Shown here piece by piece: positions 28,619 through 36,864 of a DNA stretch of 51,034 nt. The stretch is from Streptomyces sp. CBMA123 (GTDB lineage: Bacteria; Actinomycetota; Actinomycetes; Streptomycetales; Streptomycetaceae), in NCBI RefSeq assembly GCF_014596465.1, contig NZ_MECK01000312.1, positions 1 through 51,034 of the forward strand, given 5' to 3'. The translations under genes and the position numbers were made by a program. The notes beneath the pieces are model-generated. The model was not told the DNA's origin. It saw nothing but the letters and a program-made list of their open reading frames with translations, and did not search any database. Positions within the stretch are counted from its first letter, which is position 1; the number at the start of each line of letters is the position of its first letter.

Positions 28619-30442
28619 ATGGCCGAGAACAGACAAGACGCCGACCACCCGACCGGAAGCCACCGCTCCACGGTCCGCTCGCTGCTGCGCCTCTGGCCGT
28701 ACGCCCGGGCCGTACGCGGCCGGCTCGTCGTCTCGGTGACGGCCGCCTCGCTCGCCATGCTGAGCACCCTCGCCGTCCCGGTGGTGCTCGGCCGGATCGT
28801 CGACGGTCCGCTCGCCCGGCACGACCTCGACGCGCTCTGGCCGCCGGTCGGCCTGCTGCTGCTCCTCGGTCTGGTCGAGGCCGCACTGTTCTACACCCGC
28901 CGGGTGGTCCTGTCCCGCCCACTGGGCCGGCTGGAGGCGGCCATGCGCGCCGACCTCTACGCCAAGCTCCAGCGGCTGCCGGTCTCCTTCCACGACCGCT
29001 GGGGCTCCGGCCAGCTGCTCTCCCGGGCCACCACCGACATGAACGCCATGCGGCTCTTCCTGGCCTTCCCGCTGGTGTTCCTGATCGTCAACTCGGTGAC
29101 GTTCCTGGCCGGCACCGTGCTGATGTTCGCCCAGGACTGGCGGCTCGCCCTGATCGTCCTGGCGCCCGCCGTACCGCTGCTGGTGCTCACCCGGCGCTTC
29201 GAGTCCGGCTACTCGGTCACCGCCCGGCTCGCCCAGGACCAGAACGGCGACCTCGCCACCGTGGTCGAGGAGTCCGTCCTCGGCATCCGCATCCTCAAGG
29301 CCTTCGGCCGGCACCGCACGATGGCCGAGCACTTCCGCGCGCAGTCCCACCGGCTGCGCCGCACCGAACTGCGCAAGGCCCACCAGCTCGCCAACCTGTG
29401 GGCGGTCATCGTCGGCCTGCCGGAGATCGCCCTCGGCTGCGCGCTGGCCGTCGGCGCCTACCTGGTCGCCCACGACGAGCTGAGCGCCGGCACCCTGGTC
29501 GCCTTCCTCTCCACCGCGCTCGCCCTGCGCTGGCCGGTCGAGTCGCTCGGCTGGCTGCTGGCCTACGCCAACGAGGCCGCCACCGCCACCGACCGGTTCT
29601 TCGAGGTCATGGACGAGCCCGAGCCCGAGGACCAGGGCACCACCGGGGCGCCCGGCACCCCGGACGGCCTCCGCACCGCGCCGGACGGCATCCGCCTCAC
29701 CGGCGTCCGGTTCCGCTACCCCGACGCCCCCGACGGCACCCCCGACCTGCTGGCCGGCGTCGACCTGCACATCCGCAGCGGCGAGACGATGGCCCTGGTC
29801 GGCGCCACCGGCAGCGGCAAGACCACGCTGACCGCGCTGCTCCCCCGGCTGTACGAGGCCACCGGCGGCCGGATCACCCTGGACGGCCGGGACATCGCCG
29901 GGCTGCCCCGGGAGGAGCTGCGCCGACTGGTCGCGGTCGCCTTCGAGGAGCCCACCCTGTTCTCCGCCACCGTCCGGGAGAACGTCCTGATGGGCGCCCC
30001 CGGCGCGGACGACCGGCAGCTGCTCGCCGCCCTCGCCACCGCCCAGGCCGGCTTCGTCGAGAAGCTCCCGGCCGGGGTGGAGACCGAGGTCGGCGAGCAG
30101 GGCCTGAGCCTGTCCGGCGGGCAGCGCCAGCGCCTCGCCCTGGCCCGCGCGGTGGTCGGCGACCCGCCCTTCCTGGTCCTGGACGACCCGCTCTCCGCCC
30201 TGGACGTGCACACCGAGGCGCTGGTCGAGCGGGCGCTGCGCGAGGTGCTCGGCACCACCACCGCCCTGGTGGTCGCCCACCGCCCCAGCACCGTGCTGCT
30301 CGCCGACCGGGTCGCGGTGCTCGCGGACGGCCGGATCGAGGCCGTCGGCACCCACCAGGAACTGCTGCGGGACTGCCCGCACTACCGCGAACTGATGTCG
30401 GGCGAGGCCGCCCTCGTACCCGAGGGGAGCCCCAGCCGATGA
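28619..30442 (+). CDS. ABC exporter half-transporter 1 (degenerate ATP site partner)
   Basis: A 607-residue fusion of an ABC transmembrane domain (six helices, residues about 30-330) and an ATPase (about 355-600). Walker A is GATGSGKTT, the signature LSGGQRQRLALARAV is canonical, and Walker B is LVLDDPLSALD, with Asp in place of the catalytic Glu. The gene overlaps the next by ATGA, so the two form a heterodimer. The start is uncertain: ATG at 28619 has a TACCCT hexamer eight bases upstream, as in a leaderless transcript; a GTG at 28589 is also possible. The substrate is unknown; drugs or lipids are typical. Confidence 0.88.
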   Translation: MAENRQDADHPTGSHRSTVRSLLRLWPYARAVRGRLVVSVTAASLAMLSTLAVPVVLGRIVDGPLARHDLDALWPPVGLLLLLGLVEAALFYTRRVVLSRPLGRLEAAMRADLYAKLQRLPVSFHDRWGSGQLLSRATTDMNAMRLFLAFPLVFLIVNSVTFLAGTVLMFAQDWRLALIVLAPAVPLLVLTRRFESGYSVTARLAQDQNGDLATVVEESVLGIRILKAFGRHRTMAEHFRAQSHRLRRTELRKAHQLANLWAVIVGLPEIALGCALAVGAYLVAHDELSAGTLVAFLSTALALRWPVESLGWLLAYANEAATATDRFFEVMDEPEPEDQGTTGAPGTPDGLRTAPDGIRLTGVRFRYPDAPDGTPDLLAGVDLHIRSGETMALVGATGSGKTTLTALLPRLYEATGGRITLDGRDIAGLPREELRRLVAVAFEEPTLFSATVRENVLMGAPGADDRQLLAALATAQAGFVEKLPAGVETEVGEQGLSLSGGQRQRLALARAVVGDPPFLVLDDPLSALDVHTEALVERALREVLGTTTALVVAHRPSTVLLADRVAVLADGRIEAVGTHQELLRDCPHYRELMSGEAALVPEGSPSR

Positions 30443-32448
30443 CCACCACCGTCGAGCCCGCCGAGGCGGAGTCCGTCCGGGCGAAGCCCGCCGGGGCGGC
30501 GCCCGCCGAGGAGGAGCTGCCCCCGCCCCCGGCCGACGAGGAGGACATCCCCGTCCCGCCCGGCGCGCCCCGGGCGCTGCTGCGCTCACTGCTCGGCCCG
30601 CACCGGGCCCGGATCGCCGTCGCGATGGTGGTGATCCTGGTCCAGCAGGCCGCCCTGCAGTCCGGCCCGCTGCTGGTCGCGGTGGCGATGGACCGCGCCA
30701 TCCCGGCGCTGCGCGAGCACGACTCGGGCCCGCTGGTCGCGGTGGTGGCCGGCTACCTCTGCTGCGCGCTGCTCAGCCCGGCGCTGCAGTGGGCGTTCAT
30801 CAAGATCAGCGCCCGGGTGAACCAGGACGTCCTGCTGGACCTGCGCGGCCGGATCTTCCGGCACGCCCAGCGGCTCAGCCTGGACTTCCACGAGCGCTAC
30901 ACCTCGGGCCGGATCATCTCCCGGGCCACCAGCGACATCGACGCGCTGCGCGAACTGCTCTCCGAGGGCCTCCAGGAGCTGCTGACCGTCTTCCTGTCGG
31001 TCTGCTACATCTCGGTGCTGCTGGTGGTGCTGGACTGGCGGCTCGGTCTGGCCTCGCTGGTGGCCTTCCTTCCGCTGGCCCTGATCGCCCACTCCTTCCG
31101 CACCCGCTCCCGCCGGGTCTACCGCCGCTCGCGGACGGCCGCCGCCTCGATGATCGTGCGCTTCACCGAGACCATGAACGGCATCCGCCCGGTGCAGGCC
31201 TTCCGCCGCGAGAAGGCCAACGACGCCGCCTTCGCGGTGGTCAACGGGCAGTCCTCGACCGCCAACGCGGAGGGCTTCCTGGAGCTCGCCCGGTACGTCG
31301 GCCTGTCCCGCGTCACCGCCAACATCTGGACCACCGGCATCGTGCTGCTGGGCGGCTACCTGGTCGCCGACGACGCGCTGGAGCTGGGCGTCCTGACCGC
31401 CTTCGTGCTCTACCTGCGCCGCCTGTTCGACCCGATCGACCAGCTGGCGATGTTCCTGAACAGCTACCAGGCCGCCGCTGCGGCCCTGGAGAAGATCGCC
31501 GGCCTGCTCGCCCACGAGCCGACCGTCGCCGAGCCGTCCGAGCCGGTGGCCCTGCCGCAGACCGCGAGCGGACGAGTGGCGCCCCGAGCCGAAGGGCGCG
31601 CCGGTGCCGAAAGCGGTGAGCGAGCAGCGACCGACGCAGGAGGGAGTGCCGGAGCGAAGAGCGTCGGCACCGGGCCTGAGCGCCCGGAGGCGAGCGGGCG
31701 AGTCACAGTCAAGGGCCGCGAGGTCTCCTTCGAAGGGACCCGCTTCGCCTACCGGACCGGCAAGGAGGTGCTGCCGCCCTTCGACCTGCTGATCCCGGCC
31801 GGGCAGACGGTCGCGGTGGTCGGTGCGACCGGCGCCGGCAAGTCGACGCTCGCCAAGCTGCTGGCCCGTTTCTACGACCCGACCGAGGGCCGGATCCGGC
31901 TGGACGGCGTGGACCTGCGCGACCTCGCCACCCCGGAACTGCGGCGCGGGGTGGTGATGGTGACCCAGGAGTCCTTCCTGTTCTCCGGCACCGTCGGCGA
32001 GAACATCGCGATCGGCCACCCGGGCGCCACCCGCGCCGAGGTCGAGCAGGCCGCCCGGGACATCGGCGCGTACGAGTTCATCGCCGCGCTCCCGGACGGC
32101 TTCGACACCGACGTGCGCAAGCGCGGCGGCCGGATCTCCGCCGGTCAGCGCCAGCTGGTCGCCTTCGCCCGCGCCCTGCTGGCCGACCCGGCCGTACTGA
32201 TCCTGGACGAGGCCACCAGCTCCCTGGACGTGCCCGGCGAGCAGGCCGTGCAGCGGGCGATGCGCACGGTGCTGGCCGGCCGCACCGCGGTGATCATCGC
32301 CCACCGGCTCTCCACCGTGGAGATCGCCGACCGGGTGCTGGTGATGGACCAGGGCCGGATCGTCGAGGACGGCTCCCCGCAGGAGCTGATCGACGGAGCG
32401 GGGCGTTTCGCGACCCTGCATCGTGCCTGGCGGGACAGCCTGGTGTAG
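30439..32448 (+). CDS. ABC exporter half-transporter 2 (with unusual linker insertion)
   Basis: A 669-residue half-transporter, translationally coupled to the previous gene (ATGA overlap). An acidic, proline-rich N-terminal extension (to about residue 50) is followed by six helices and an ATPase with Walker A GATGAGKST, signature ISAGQRQLVAFARAL, and intact Walker B LILDEATSSLD with catalytic Glu. The degenerate signature (ISAGQ) pairs with the Asp-type Walker B of the partner, giving one weak and one active ATP site. Between the membrane domain and ATPase, residues about 375-426 form a linker rich in Ala/Gly/Arg/Glu with codons (CGA, GCA, GGA, AGT) atypical of the gene. Confidence 0.9.
   Translation: MTTTVEPAEAESVRAKPAGAAPAEEELPPPPADEEDIPVPPGAPRALLRSLLGPHRARIAVAMVVILVQQAALQSGPLLVAVAMDRAIPALREHDSGPLVAVVAGYLCCALLSPALQWAFIKISARVNQDVLLDLRGRIFRHAQRLSLDFHERYTSGRIISRATSDIDALRELLSEGLQELLTVFLSVCYISVLLVVLDWRLGLASLVAFLPLALIAHSFRTRSRRVYRRSRTAAASMIVRFTETMNGIRPVQAFRREKANDAAFAVVNGQSSTANAEGFLELARYVGLSRVTANIWTTGIVLLGGYLVADDALELGVLTAFVLYLRRLFDPIDQLAMFLNSYQAAAAALEKIAGLLAHEPTVAEPSEPVALPQTASGRVAPRAEGRAGAESGERAATDAGGSAGAKSVGTGPERPEASGRVTVKGREVSFEGTRFAYRTGKEVLPPFDLLIPAGQTVAVVGATGAGKSTLAKLLARFYDPTEGRIRLDGVDLRDLATPELRRGVVMVTQESFLFSGTVGENIAIGHPGATRAEVEQAARDIGAYEFIAALPDGFDTDVRKRGGRISAGQRQLVAFARALLADPAVLILDEATSSLDVPGEQAVQRAMRTVLAGRTAVIIAHRLSTVEIADRVLVMDQGRIVEDGSPQELIDGAGRFATLHRAWRDSLV
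31561..31716 (+). other. in-frame insertion-like linker inside the ABC half-transporter gene
   Basis: About 156 bp whose codon use differs from the rest of the gene (several codons end in A, and AGT and CCT occur) and which contains a 10-bp inverted pair CCGGTGCCGA / TCGGCACCGG. It encodes a low-complexity linker and looks like formerly non-coding or repetitive DNA that stayed in frame. Confidence 0.5.
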
Positions 32449-32452
32449 AACT

Positions 32453-32500
32453 CCCCACAGTGGTGCCCGTCCAGGAAGCCCCACAGTTGTGCCCGTCCGG
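32453..32500 (+). repeat. imperfect 26-bp-period direct repeat just after the exporter genes
   Basis: CCCCACAGTGGTGCCCGTCC (from 32453) recurs as CCCCACAGTTGTGCCCGTCC (from 32479), one mismatch. The second copy runs into the left arm of the terminator. Confidence 0.65.
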
Positions 32501-32526
32501 GTGCGCCGTCACGCACCCGGGCGGGC
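32491..32526. terminator. terminator between the ABC exporter genes and the convergent secreted protein
   Basis: A 15-bp stem (32491-32505 with 32512-32526, one G-U pair) closes a 6-base loop. Confidence 0.75.
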
Positions 32527-32557
32527 ATCCCCTTTCCCGGGGCCGGTCGCGACACGG

Positions 32558-33463
32558 TCAGTCCACGGTCACCACGTAGTCGGTGTGCCAGTCGGGCGAC
32601 GGGCAGTCCTCCTGCGCGGCCACCACGTCCAGCGTCCCGCCCGGCAGCACCTGCCCGGCGACGGTCGAGGAGTCGATCACCACGGCCGGGTCGATGAAGA
32701 TCGCGTCCTGGTAGCGCGGCCCGGCCCCGTAGTGGCAGGTGAGCGTGCGCGGCCCGGTGGCCGTGCAGCCGTACGGCGGCGTGCCGGTCAGGGTGGTGTG
32801 CTCGGGCACGGTGATCGCCACGTCGATCGGGTGGGTCGAGTACGAGGGGCCGGCGTCGTACACCCACAGCGGCAGGTCGATGGTCGCCCCGGGGTGGCCG
32901 GTGAGGTCGCCCGGCTGCGGGATCGGGCGACCGGCCTGCCAGGCGGAGGAGGCGCCGACCATGAAGTGGGCCCTGGTGTCGGCGGTGGTGAAGCTGTACG
33001 GGGTGGTGTGGCCGGACTGGTCCGGGTCACCCGGGTAGAAGGCCTGGACGTCGCCGCTGACGGTGGTGAACGGCGAGGTGATCGGCGCGACGTGCAGCGC
33101 CAGCCGCTCGACCGAGCTCGCCCCCGGCGCCAGCCCGGCCGGGATCTTGTACGAGCTGCCGGTGCCGAAGTAGTCCAGCGGGACGGCCGGGTCGGCCGAC
33201 TGCACCACGCCCGGCGGCGGGAGGTGCACCACCACCAGGGTGTCGTCGGTGGTGGTGGCCGGCCCCCGGTTGGTGACCCTCACCTCCAGGGTCCCGTTCT
33301 CGCCCGGGACCACCGGGTCCTGCGGCGGGCAGATCTCCAGGGACAGCCGCGCGGTCGCCGGCGGCGCCGCGAGGGGGGCGGTGGCGGCCTGGGCCGGCCA
33401 CGCCACGAGGAGCACGGCGAGCGCGGCAAGGACGGCCGAGCGGATGGTACGCGTCATGACCAT
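32558..33463 (-). CDS. Secreted protein with DUF11/CARDB-like beta domains, function unknown
   Basis: A 301-residue secreted protein: basic start (MVMTRTIRS), hydrophobic segment, and a signal-peptidase site near AWPAQAA-TAP. The mature part has at least one DUF11/CARDB-type Ig-like domain (VVPGENGTLEVRVTNRGPATTTDDTLVVVHLPP) and a second similar domain with GATIDLPLWVYDAGPSYSTHPIDVAITVPEHT. There are two cysteine pairs (CPP...; CTATG...LTCH; EDC). The role is unknown, perhaps in the cell envelope or attachment. The start at 33463 is uncertain by two codons (33457 is an alternative). Confidence 0.75.
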   Translation of the reverse strand: MVMTRTIRSAVLAALAVLLVAWPAQAATAPLAAPPATARLSLEICPPQDPVVPGENGTLEVRVTNRGPATTTDDTLVVVHLPPPGVVQSADPAVPLDYFGTGSSYKIPAGLAPGASSVERLALHVAPITSPFTTVSGDVQAFYPGDPDQSGHTTPYSFTTADTRAHFMVGASSAWQAGRPIPQPGDLTGHPGATIDLPLWVYDAGPSYSTHPIDVAITVPEHTTLTGTPPYGCTATGPRTLTCHYGAGPRYQDAIFIDPAVVIDSSTVAGQVLPGGTLDVVAAQEDCPSPDWHTDYVVTVD

Positions 33464-33499
33464 CACGCTCCCCCCGCCCGACACGCGGGGCAACCGGAT

Positions 33500-33532
33500 G
33501 ACTGCCGTCCGTAGGACTTCCGGACGGCAGTC
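33500..33532 (-). terminator. terminator hairpin after glgP
   Basis: A 12-bp stem, GACTGCCGTCCG (33500-33511) with its inverse (33521-33532), around a 9-base loop, 14 bases beyond the glgP stop. It would separate glgP from the downstream secreted-protein gene. Confidence 0.75.
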
Positions 33533-33546
33533 GTCCGTTCAGGACC

Positions 33547-36213
33547 TCAGCGCAGCAGCCCGGCGTCCATTCCGTTGGACTCGGCCGGGAGGGCGACCAG
33601 CCCCAGTTCGGCGGGCGAGGCCAGCCGGGGGTGCGCGGGCAGCACCCGCACGGTGTAGCCGAACGGGCCGGTGCGGCCGAGTTCCAGCGACCCCTCGTAG
33701 CGGGTGCGGCCGTCCAGGTCCGGGCCGCCGACCGGCTTGAGGGCGAGCACCGCGGCGTCCGAGATGCCGTCCGTCTCGTCCACCCGGCCGGACACCACCT
33801 GCACCTCGACGTCGCCCGGCTCCAGCGGGCCGAGCGCGACCTGCACCCGCAGCGCCAGCGAGCTGCCCAGCTCCTGGGCCTCGGCCGGACAGTCGGCCTC
33901 GACGTGCTCGACCAGTACGCCCGGCCAGCCCTCCCGGACCTTGGCCTTCCACAGCGCCAGCTCGCGGGCGCCCGCGTGCCCGCGGGCCGCCAGCTCCCGC
34001 TGGGCCAGCGCCGCCGGGGCGTACAGCCGTTCGACGTACTCGCGGACCATCCGCCCCGCCAGCACCTTGGGCCCGAGGGTGACCAGGGTGTGCCGGACCA
34101 TGGCGATCCAGCGGTGCGGCAGCCCGTCGTCGCCCCGGTCGTAGAACCGGCCGGCCACCTGCTCCTCGATCAGGTCGTACAGCGCGGCGGCCTCGATGTC
34201 GTCGCGCCGCTCTGCCTCGCTGCTCTCCGGGTCGAGCACACCGGCGCCCTCGTCGGCGGTGGGGATCGCCCAGCCGTTCTGGCCGTCGTACCACTCGTCC
34301 CACCAGCCGTCCAGGACGGACAGGTTGAGGCAGCCGTTGAGCGCAGCCTTCATCCCGGAGGTGCCGCAGGCCTCCAGTGGGCGGAGCGGGTTGTTCAGCC
34401 AGACGTCGCAGCCCGGGTAGAGGTGCTGGGCCATCGCCATGTCGTAGTCCGGCAGGAAGACGATCCGGTGGCGCACCGTCGGGTCGTCGGCGAAGGCGAC
34501 CATCTGCTGGATCAGCCGCTTGCCGCCGTCGTCGGCCGGGTGGGCCTTGCCGGCGACCACGATCTGCACCGGCCGGGTGGGGTGCAGCAGCAGGGCGCGC
34601 AGCCGGACCGGGTCGCGCAGCATCAGGGTGAGCCGCTTGTACGAGGGCACCCGGCGGGCGAAGCCGATGGTGAGCACGTCGGGGTCGAGCACCGAGGAGA
34701 CCCAGCCGAGTTCGGCCTCGCCGGCGCCGCGCTGGTGCCAGGAGGCGCGCAGCCGGCGGCGGGCCTCGTCGACCAGTTGGGCGCGCAGACTGCGGCGCAG
34801 GTCCCAGATCTCGGTGTTGCCGATCCGCTCCAGGCCGGTCCAGCGCTGGGTCTCGCCGGTGGTCATCGCCTCCTCGGCGCGTTCGGCGCCGATCTCGGCG
34901 GCACCCAGGCGCACCACGGCCGGGTCGATCCAGGTGGCGGCGTGCACCCCGTTGGTGACCGAGGTGATCGGCACCTCGGTGGGGTCGAAGCCGGGCCACA
35001 GGCCGTTGAACATCGAGCGGCTGACCTCGCCGTGCAGGGTGGAGACCCCGTTGGCGCGCTGGGCGAGCCGCAGGCCCATGGCGGCCATGTTGAAGAGCTT
35101 CGGGTCCCCGCCGCGCCAGGTCTCGGCGCCGAGCGCGAGCACCGGCTCGACCGGGACGCCGGGCAGCGCGGCGTCGCCGCTGAAGTGGCGGGCGACCAGG
35201 TCGCGGTCGAAGCGGTCGATGCCGGCCGGGACGGGCGTGTGGGTGGTGAACAGGGTGCCGGCCCGGACGGACTCCAGGGCGGCGGCGAAGTCCAGCCCGG
35301 TCGCCCGGTCGGCGACGAGTTCGCGGATGCGCTCGACGCCGAGGAAGCCGGCGTGGCCCTCGTTGGTGTGGAAGACCTCGGGGGCGGGGTGCCCGGTGAG
35401 CCGGCAGTAGGCGCGCACGGCCCGGACGCCGCCGATGCCCAGCAGCATCTCCTGGAGCAGCCGGTGCTCGCTGCCGCCGCCGTAGAGCCGGTCGGTGATG
35501 TCGCGCTCGGCGGGTGAGTTGGCCTCGATGTCGGAGTCGAGCAGCAGCAGCGGGACCCGCCCGACCTGGGCCTTCCAGATGTGTGCGGCGAGGGTGCGGC
35601 CGCCGGGCAGGGCGAGGTCGACCCGGGTGGGGGCGCCGTCGGCCTCCCGGAGCAGGCTGACGGCCAGTTCGTCCGGGTCCAGCAGGGGGTAGCGCTCCTG
35701 CTGCCAGCCGCCCCGGTCGAGGGACTGCCGGAAGTAGCCGTGCCGGTAGAACAGCCCGACGCCGATGACCGGGACGCCGAGGTCGCTGGCGGCCTTGAGG
35801 TGGTCGCCGGCCAGGATGCCGAGGCCGCCGGAGTACTGGGGCAGCGCGGCGGCGATGCCGTACTCGGGCGAGAAGTAGGCGACGGCGGCGGGGGGCGGGG
35901 TGGCGCCGCCGTCCAGCTGGGCCTGGTACCAGCGCGGGCCGGTGAGGTACTCGCGCAGGTCGTCGGCGAGGTCGCCGAGTCTGCGTAGGAACCGCCGGTC
36001 GGCGGCGAGGGCGGCGAGCCGGGCGGCCGGGACCTCTCCGAGCAGCCGCACCGGGTCCTCGCCGGTCGCGGCCCAGACCTCCGGGTCCATGGACCGGAAG
36101 AGGTCCCTGGTCTCGGGGTGCCAGGACCAGCGCAGGTTGAGGGCCAGCTCGTGCAACGGCTGGAGTTGTTCGGGCAGGACGGTGCGGACGGTGAATCTGC
36201 GGATTGCCTTCAC
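33547..36213 (-). CDS. glgP: Alpha-glucan (maltodextrin/glycogen) phosphorylase
   Basis: An 888-residue glycosyltransferase family 35 enzyme that releases glucose 1-phosphate from alpha-1,4-glucans. The actinobacterial GlgP-type N-terminus is MKAIRRFTVRTVLPEQLQPLHELALNLRWSWHPE. YSGGLGILAGDHLKAASDLG and the PLP-lysine region PLEACGTSGMKAALNG are present, as is WDEWYDGQNGWAIP. Length fits the shorter, non-classical GlgP. It is divergent from glgE across a 650-bp gap, so breakdown and synthesis of glucan may share regulatory DNA. Confidence 0.95.
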   Translation of the reverse strand: MKAIRRFTVRTVLPEQLQPLHELALNLRWSWHPETRDLFRSMDPEVWAATGEDPVRLLGEVPAARLAALAADRRFLRRLGDLADDLREYLTGPRWYQAQLDGGATPPPAAVAYFSPEYGIAAALPQYSGGLGILAGDHLKAASDLGVPVIGVGLFYRHGYFRQSLDRGGWQQERYPLLDPDELAVSLLREADGAPTRVDLALPGGRTLAAHIWKAQVGRVPLLLLDSDIEANSPAERDITDRLYGGGSEHRLLQEMLLGIGGVRAVRAYCRLTGHPAPEVFHTNEGHAGFLGVERIRELVADRATGLDFAAALESVRAGTLFTTHTPVPAGIDRFDRDLVARHFSGDAALPGVPVEPVLALGAETWRGGDPKLFNMAAMGLRLAQRANGVSTLHGEVSRSMFNGLWPGFDPTEVPITSVTNGVHAATWIDPAVVRLGAAEIGAERAEEAMTTGETQRWTGLERIGNTEIWDLRRSLRAQLVDEARRRLRASWHQRGAGEAELGWVSSVLDPDVLTIGFARRVPSYKRLTLMLRDPVRLRALLLHPTRPVQIVVAGKAHPADDGGKRLIQQMVAFADDPTVRHRIVFLPDYDMAMAQHLYPGCDVWLNNPLRPLEACGTSGMKAALNGCLNLSVLDGWWDEWYDGQNGWAIPTADEGAGVLDPESSEAERRDDIEAAALYDLIEEQVAGRFYDRGDDGLPHRWIAMVRHTLVTLGPKVLAGRMVREYVERLYAPAALAQRELAARGHAGARELALWKAKVREGWPGVLVEHVEADCPAEAQELGSSLALRVQVALGPLEPGDVEVQVVSGRVDETDGISDAAVLALKPVGGPDLDGRTRYEGSLELGRTGPFGYTVRVLPAHPRLASPAELGLVALPAESNGMDAGLLR

Positions 36214-36484
36214 AGCGGTGAAGCGTAGCCTCGCCGATCGTCCTGACTACGGGTCAAGTGAAGTATTGGGCATCCGTTCGGCCTATTGGTGAGATCGCAT
36301 TCGGCGCATTGGTCTGCACAGGGGGCGCGCGAGGCGCGCATTCCGGGGCGTCGCGCTACCAATACGTGAACTCCGTGGAACAGATCCATTTCCGGCGGCT
36401 CGTCCACTCCGGACAAAGCCCGAAACTACTGTCGTACCGCTGCGAAAACCTGGTCCCCAGTGCGAGGATGGCCGAAGGTCGTTC

Positions 36485-36574
36485 ATGCCGCGGGGACAAC
36501 GACGACGGGTGGAGTCCCCCGTGGAGCAGCACGTCCGGATCCTTTTCGCGTTGATCCTTCCCCTTCTCCCTTAG
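36485..36574 (+). CDS. possible upstream open reading frame before glgE (29 codons)
   Basis: A short frame, MPRGQRRRVESPVEQHVRIL and then a hydrophobic end, with a GAAGG ribosome site six bases before its ATG. It lies in the 650-bp glgP-glgE gap, 290 bases before glgE. It could be a leader peptide or chance. The rest of the gap (36214-36864) shows no convincing gene. Confidence 0.25.
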   Translation: MPRGQRRRVESPVEQHVRILFALILPLLP

Positions 36575-36864
36575 CCCGTTCGGCGCTCACCGCGCACCGA
36601 CGCGTGTCCTCGCGCCCGGTCGGCTCGTTCACGGGTCGACCGGGCCGCCCAGGGGCGTACCCCCGGGAGGCGTGCGCCGGGACGCGCACGGGTTCCGGGG
36701 TGTCCCGCCACCGGTTCGGCGGGCGCCGGGCAGGTTGCCGGGGACAGCGACGCGGGCAGGCTCCGGTCGCACGTCCACCCCACCCAGCAGTCCTCCCGGT
36801 ACTCCTCCGGCCCGACCCCTCCGGCCCGTGGGGAGCTGCCGCTGATCTCGGGCAGGAGCTTGGC

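Noticed and set aside
28531..32448. A single 1305-codon open frame across both ABC exporter genes
   Set aside because: Only the part from 30439 is protein-like; the first 1.9 kb runs through the first half-transporter gene in another frame, an effect of high G+C content.
36377..36410. GGAAC-type extracytoplasmic sigma factor promoter near 36377
   Set aside because: Only the GGAAC-like part is seen; no matching -10 element at a fixed distance could be defended.
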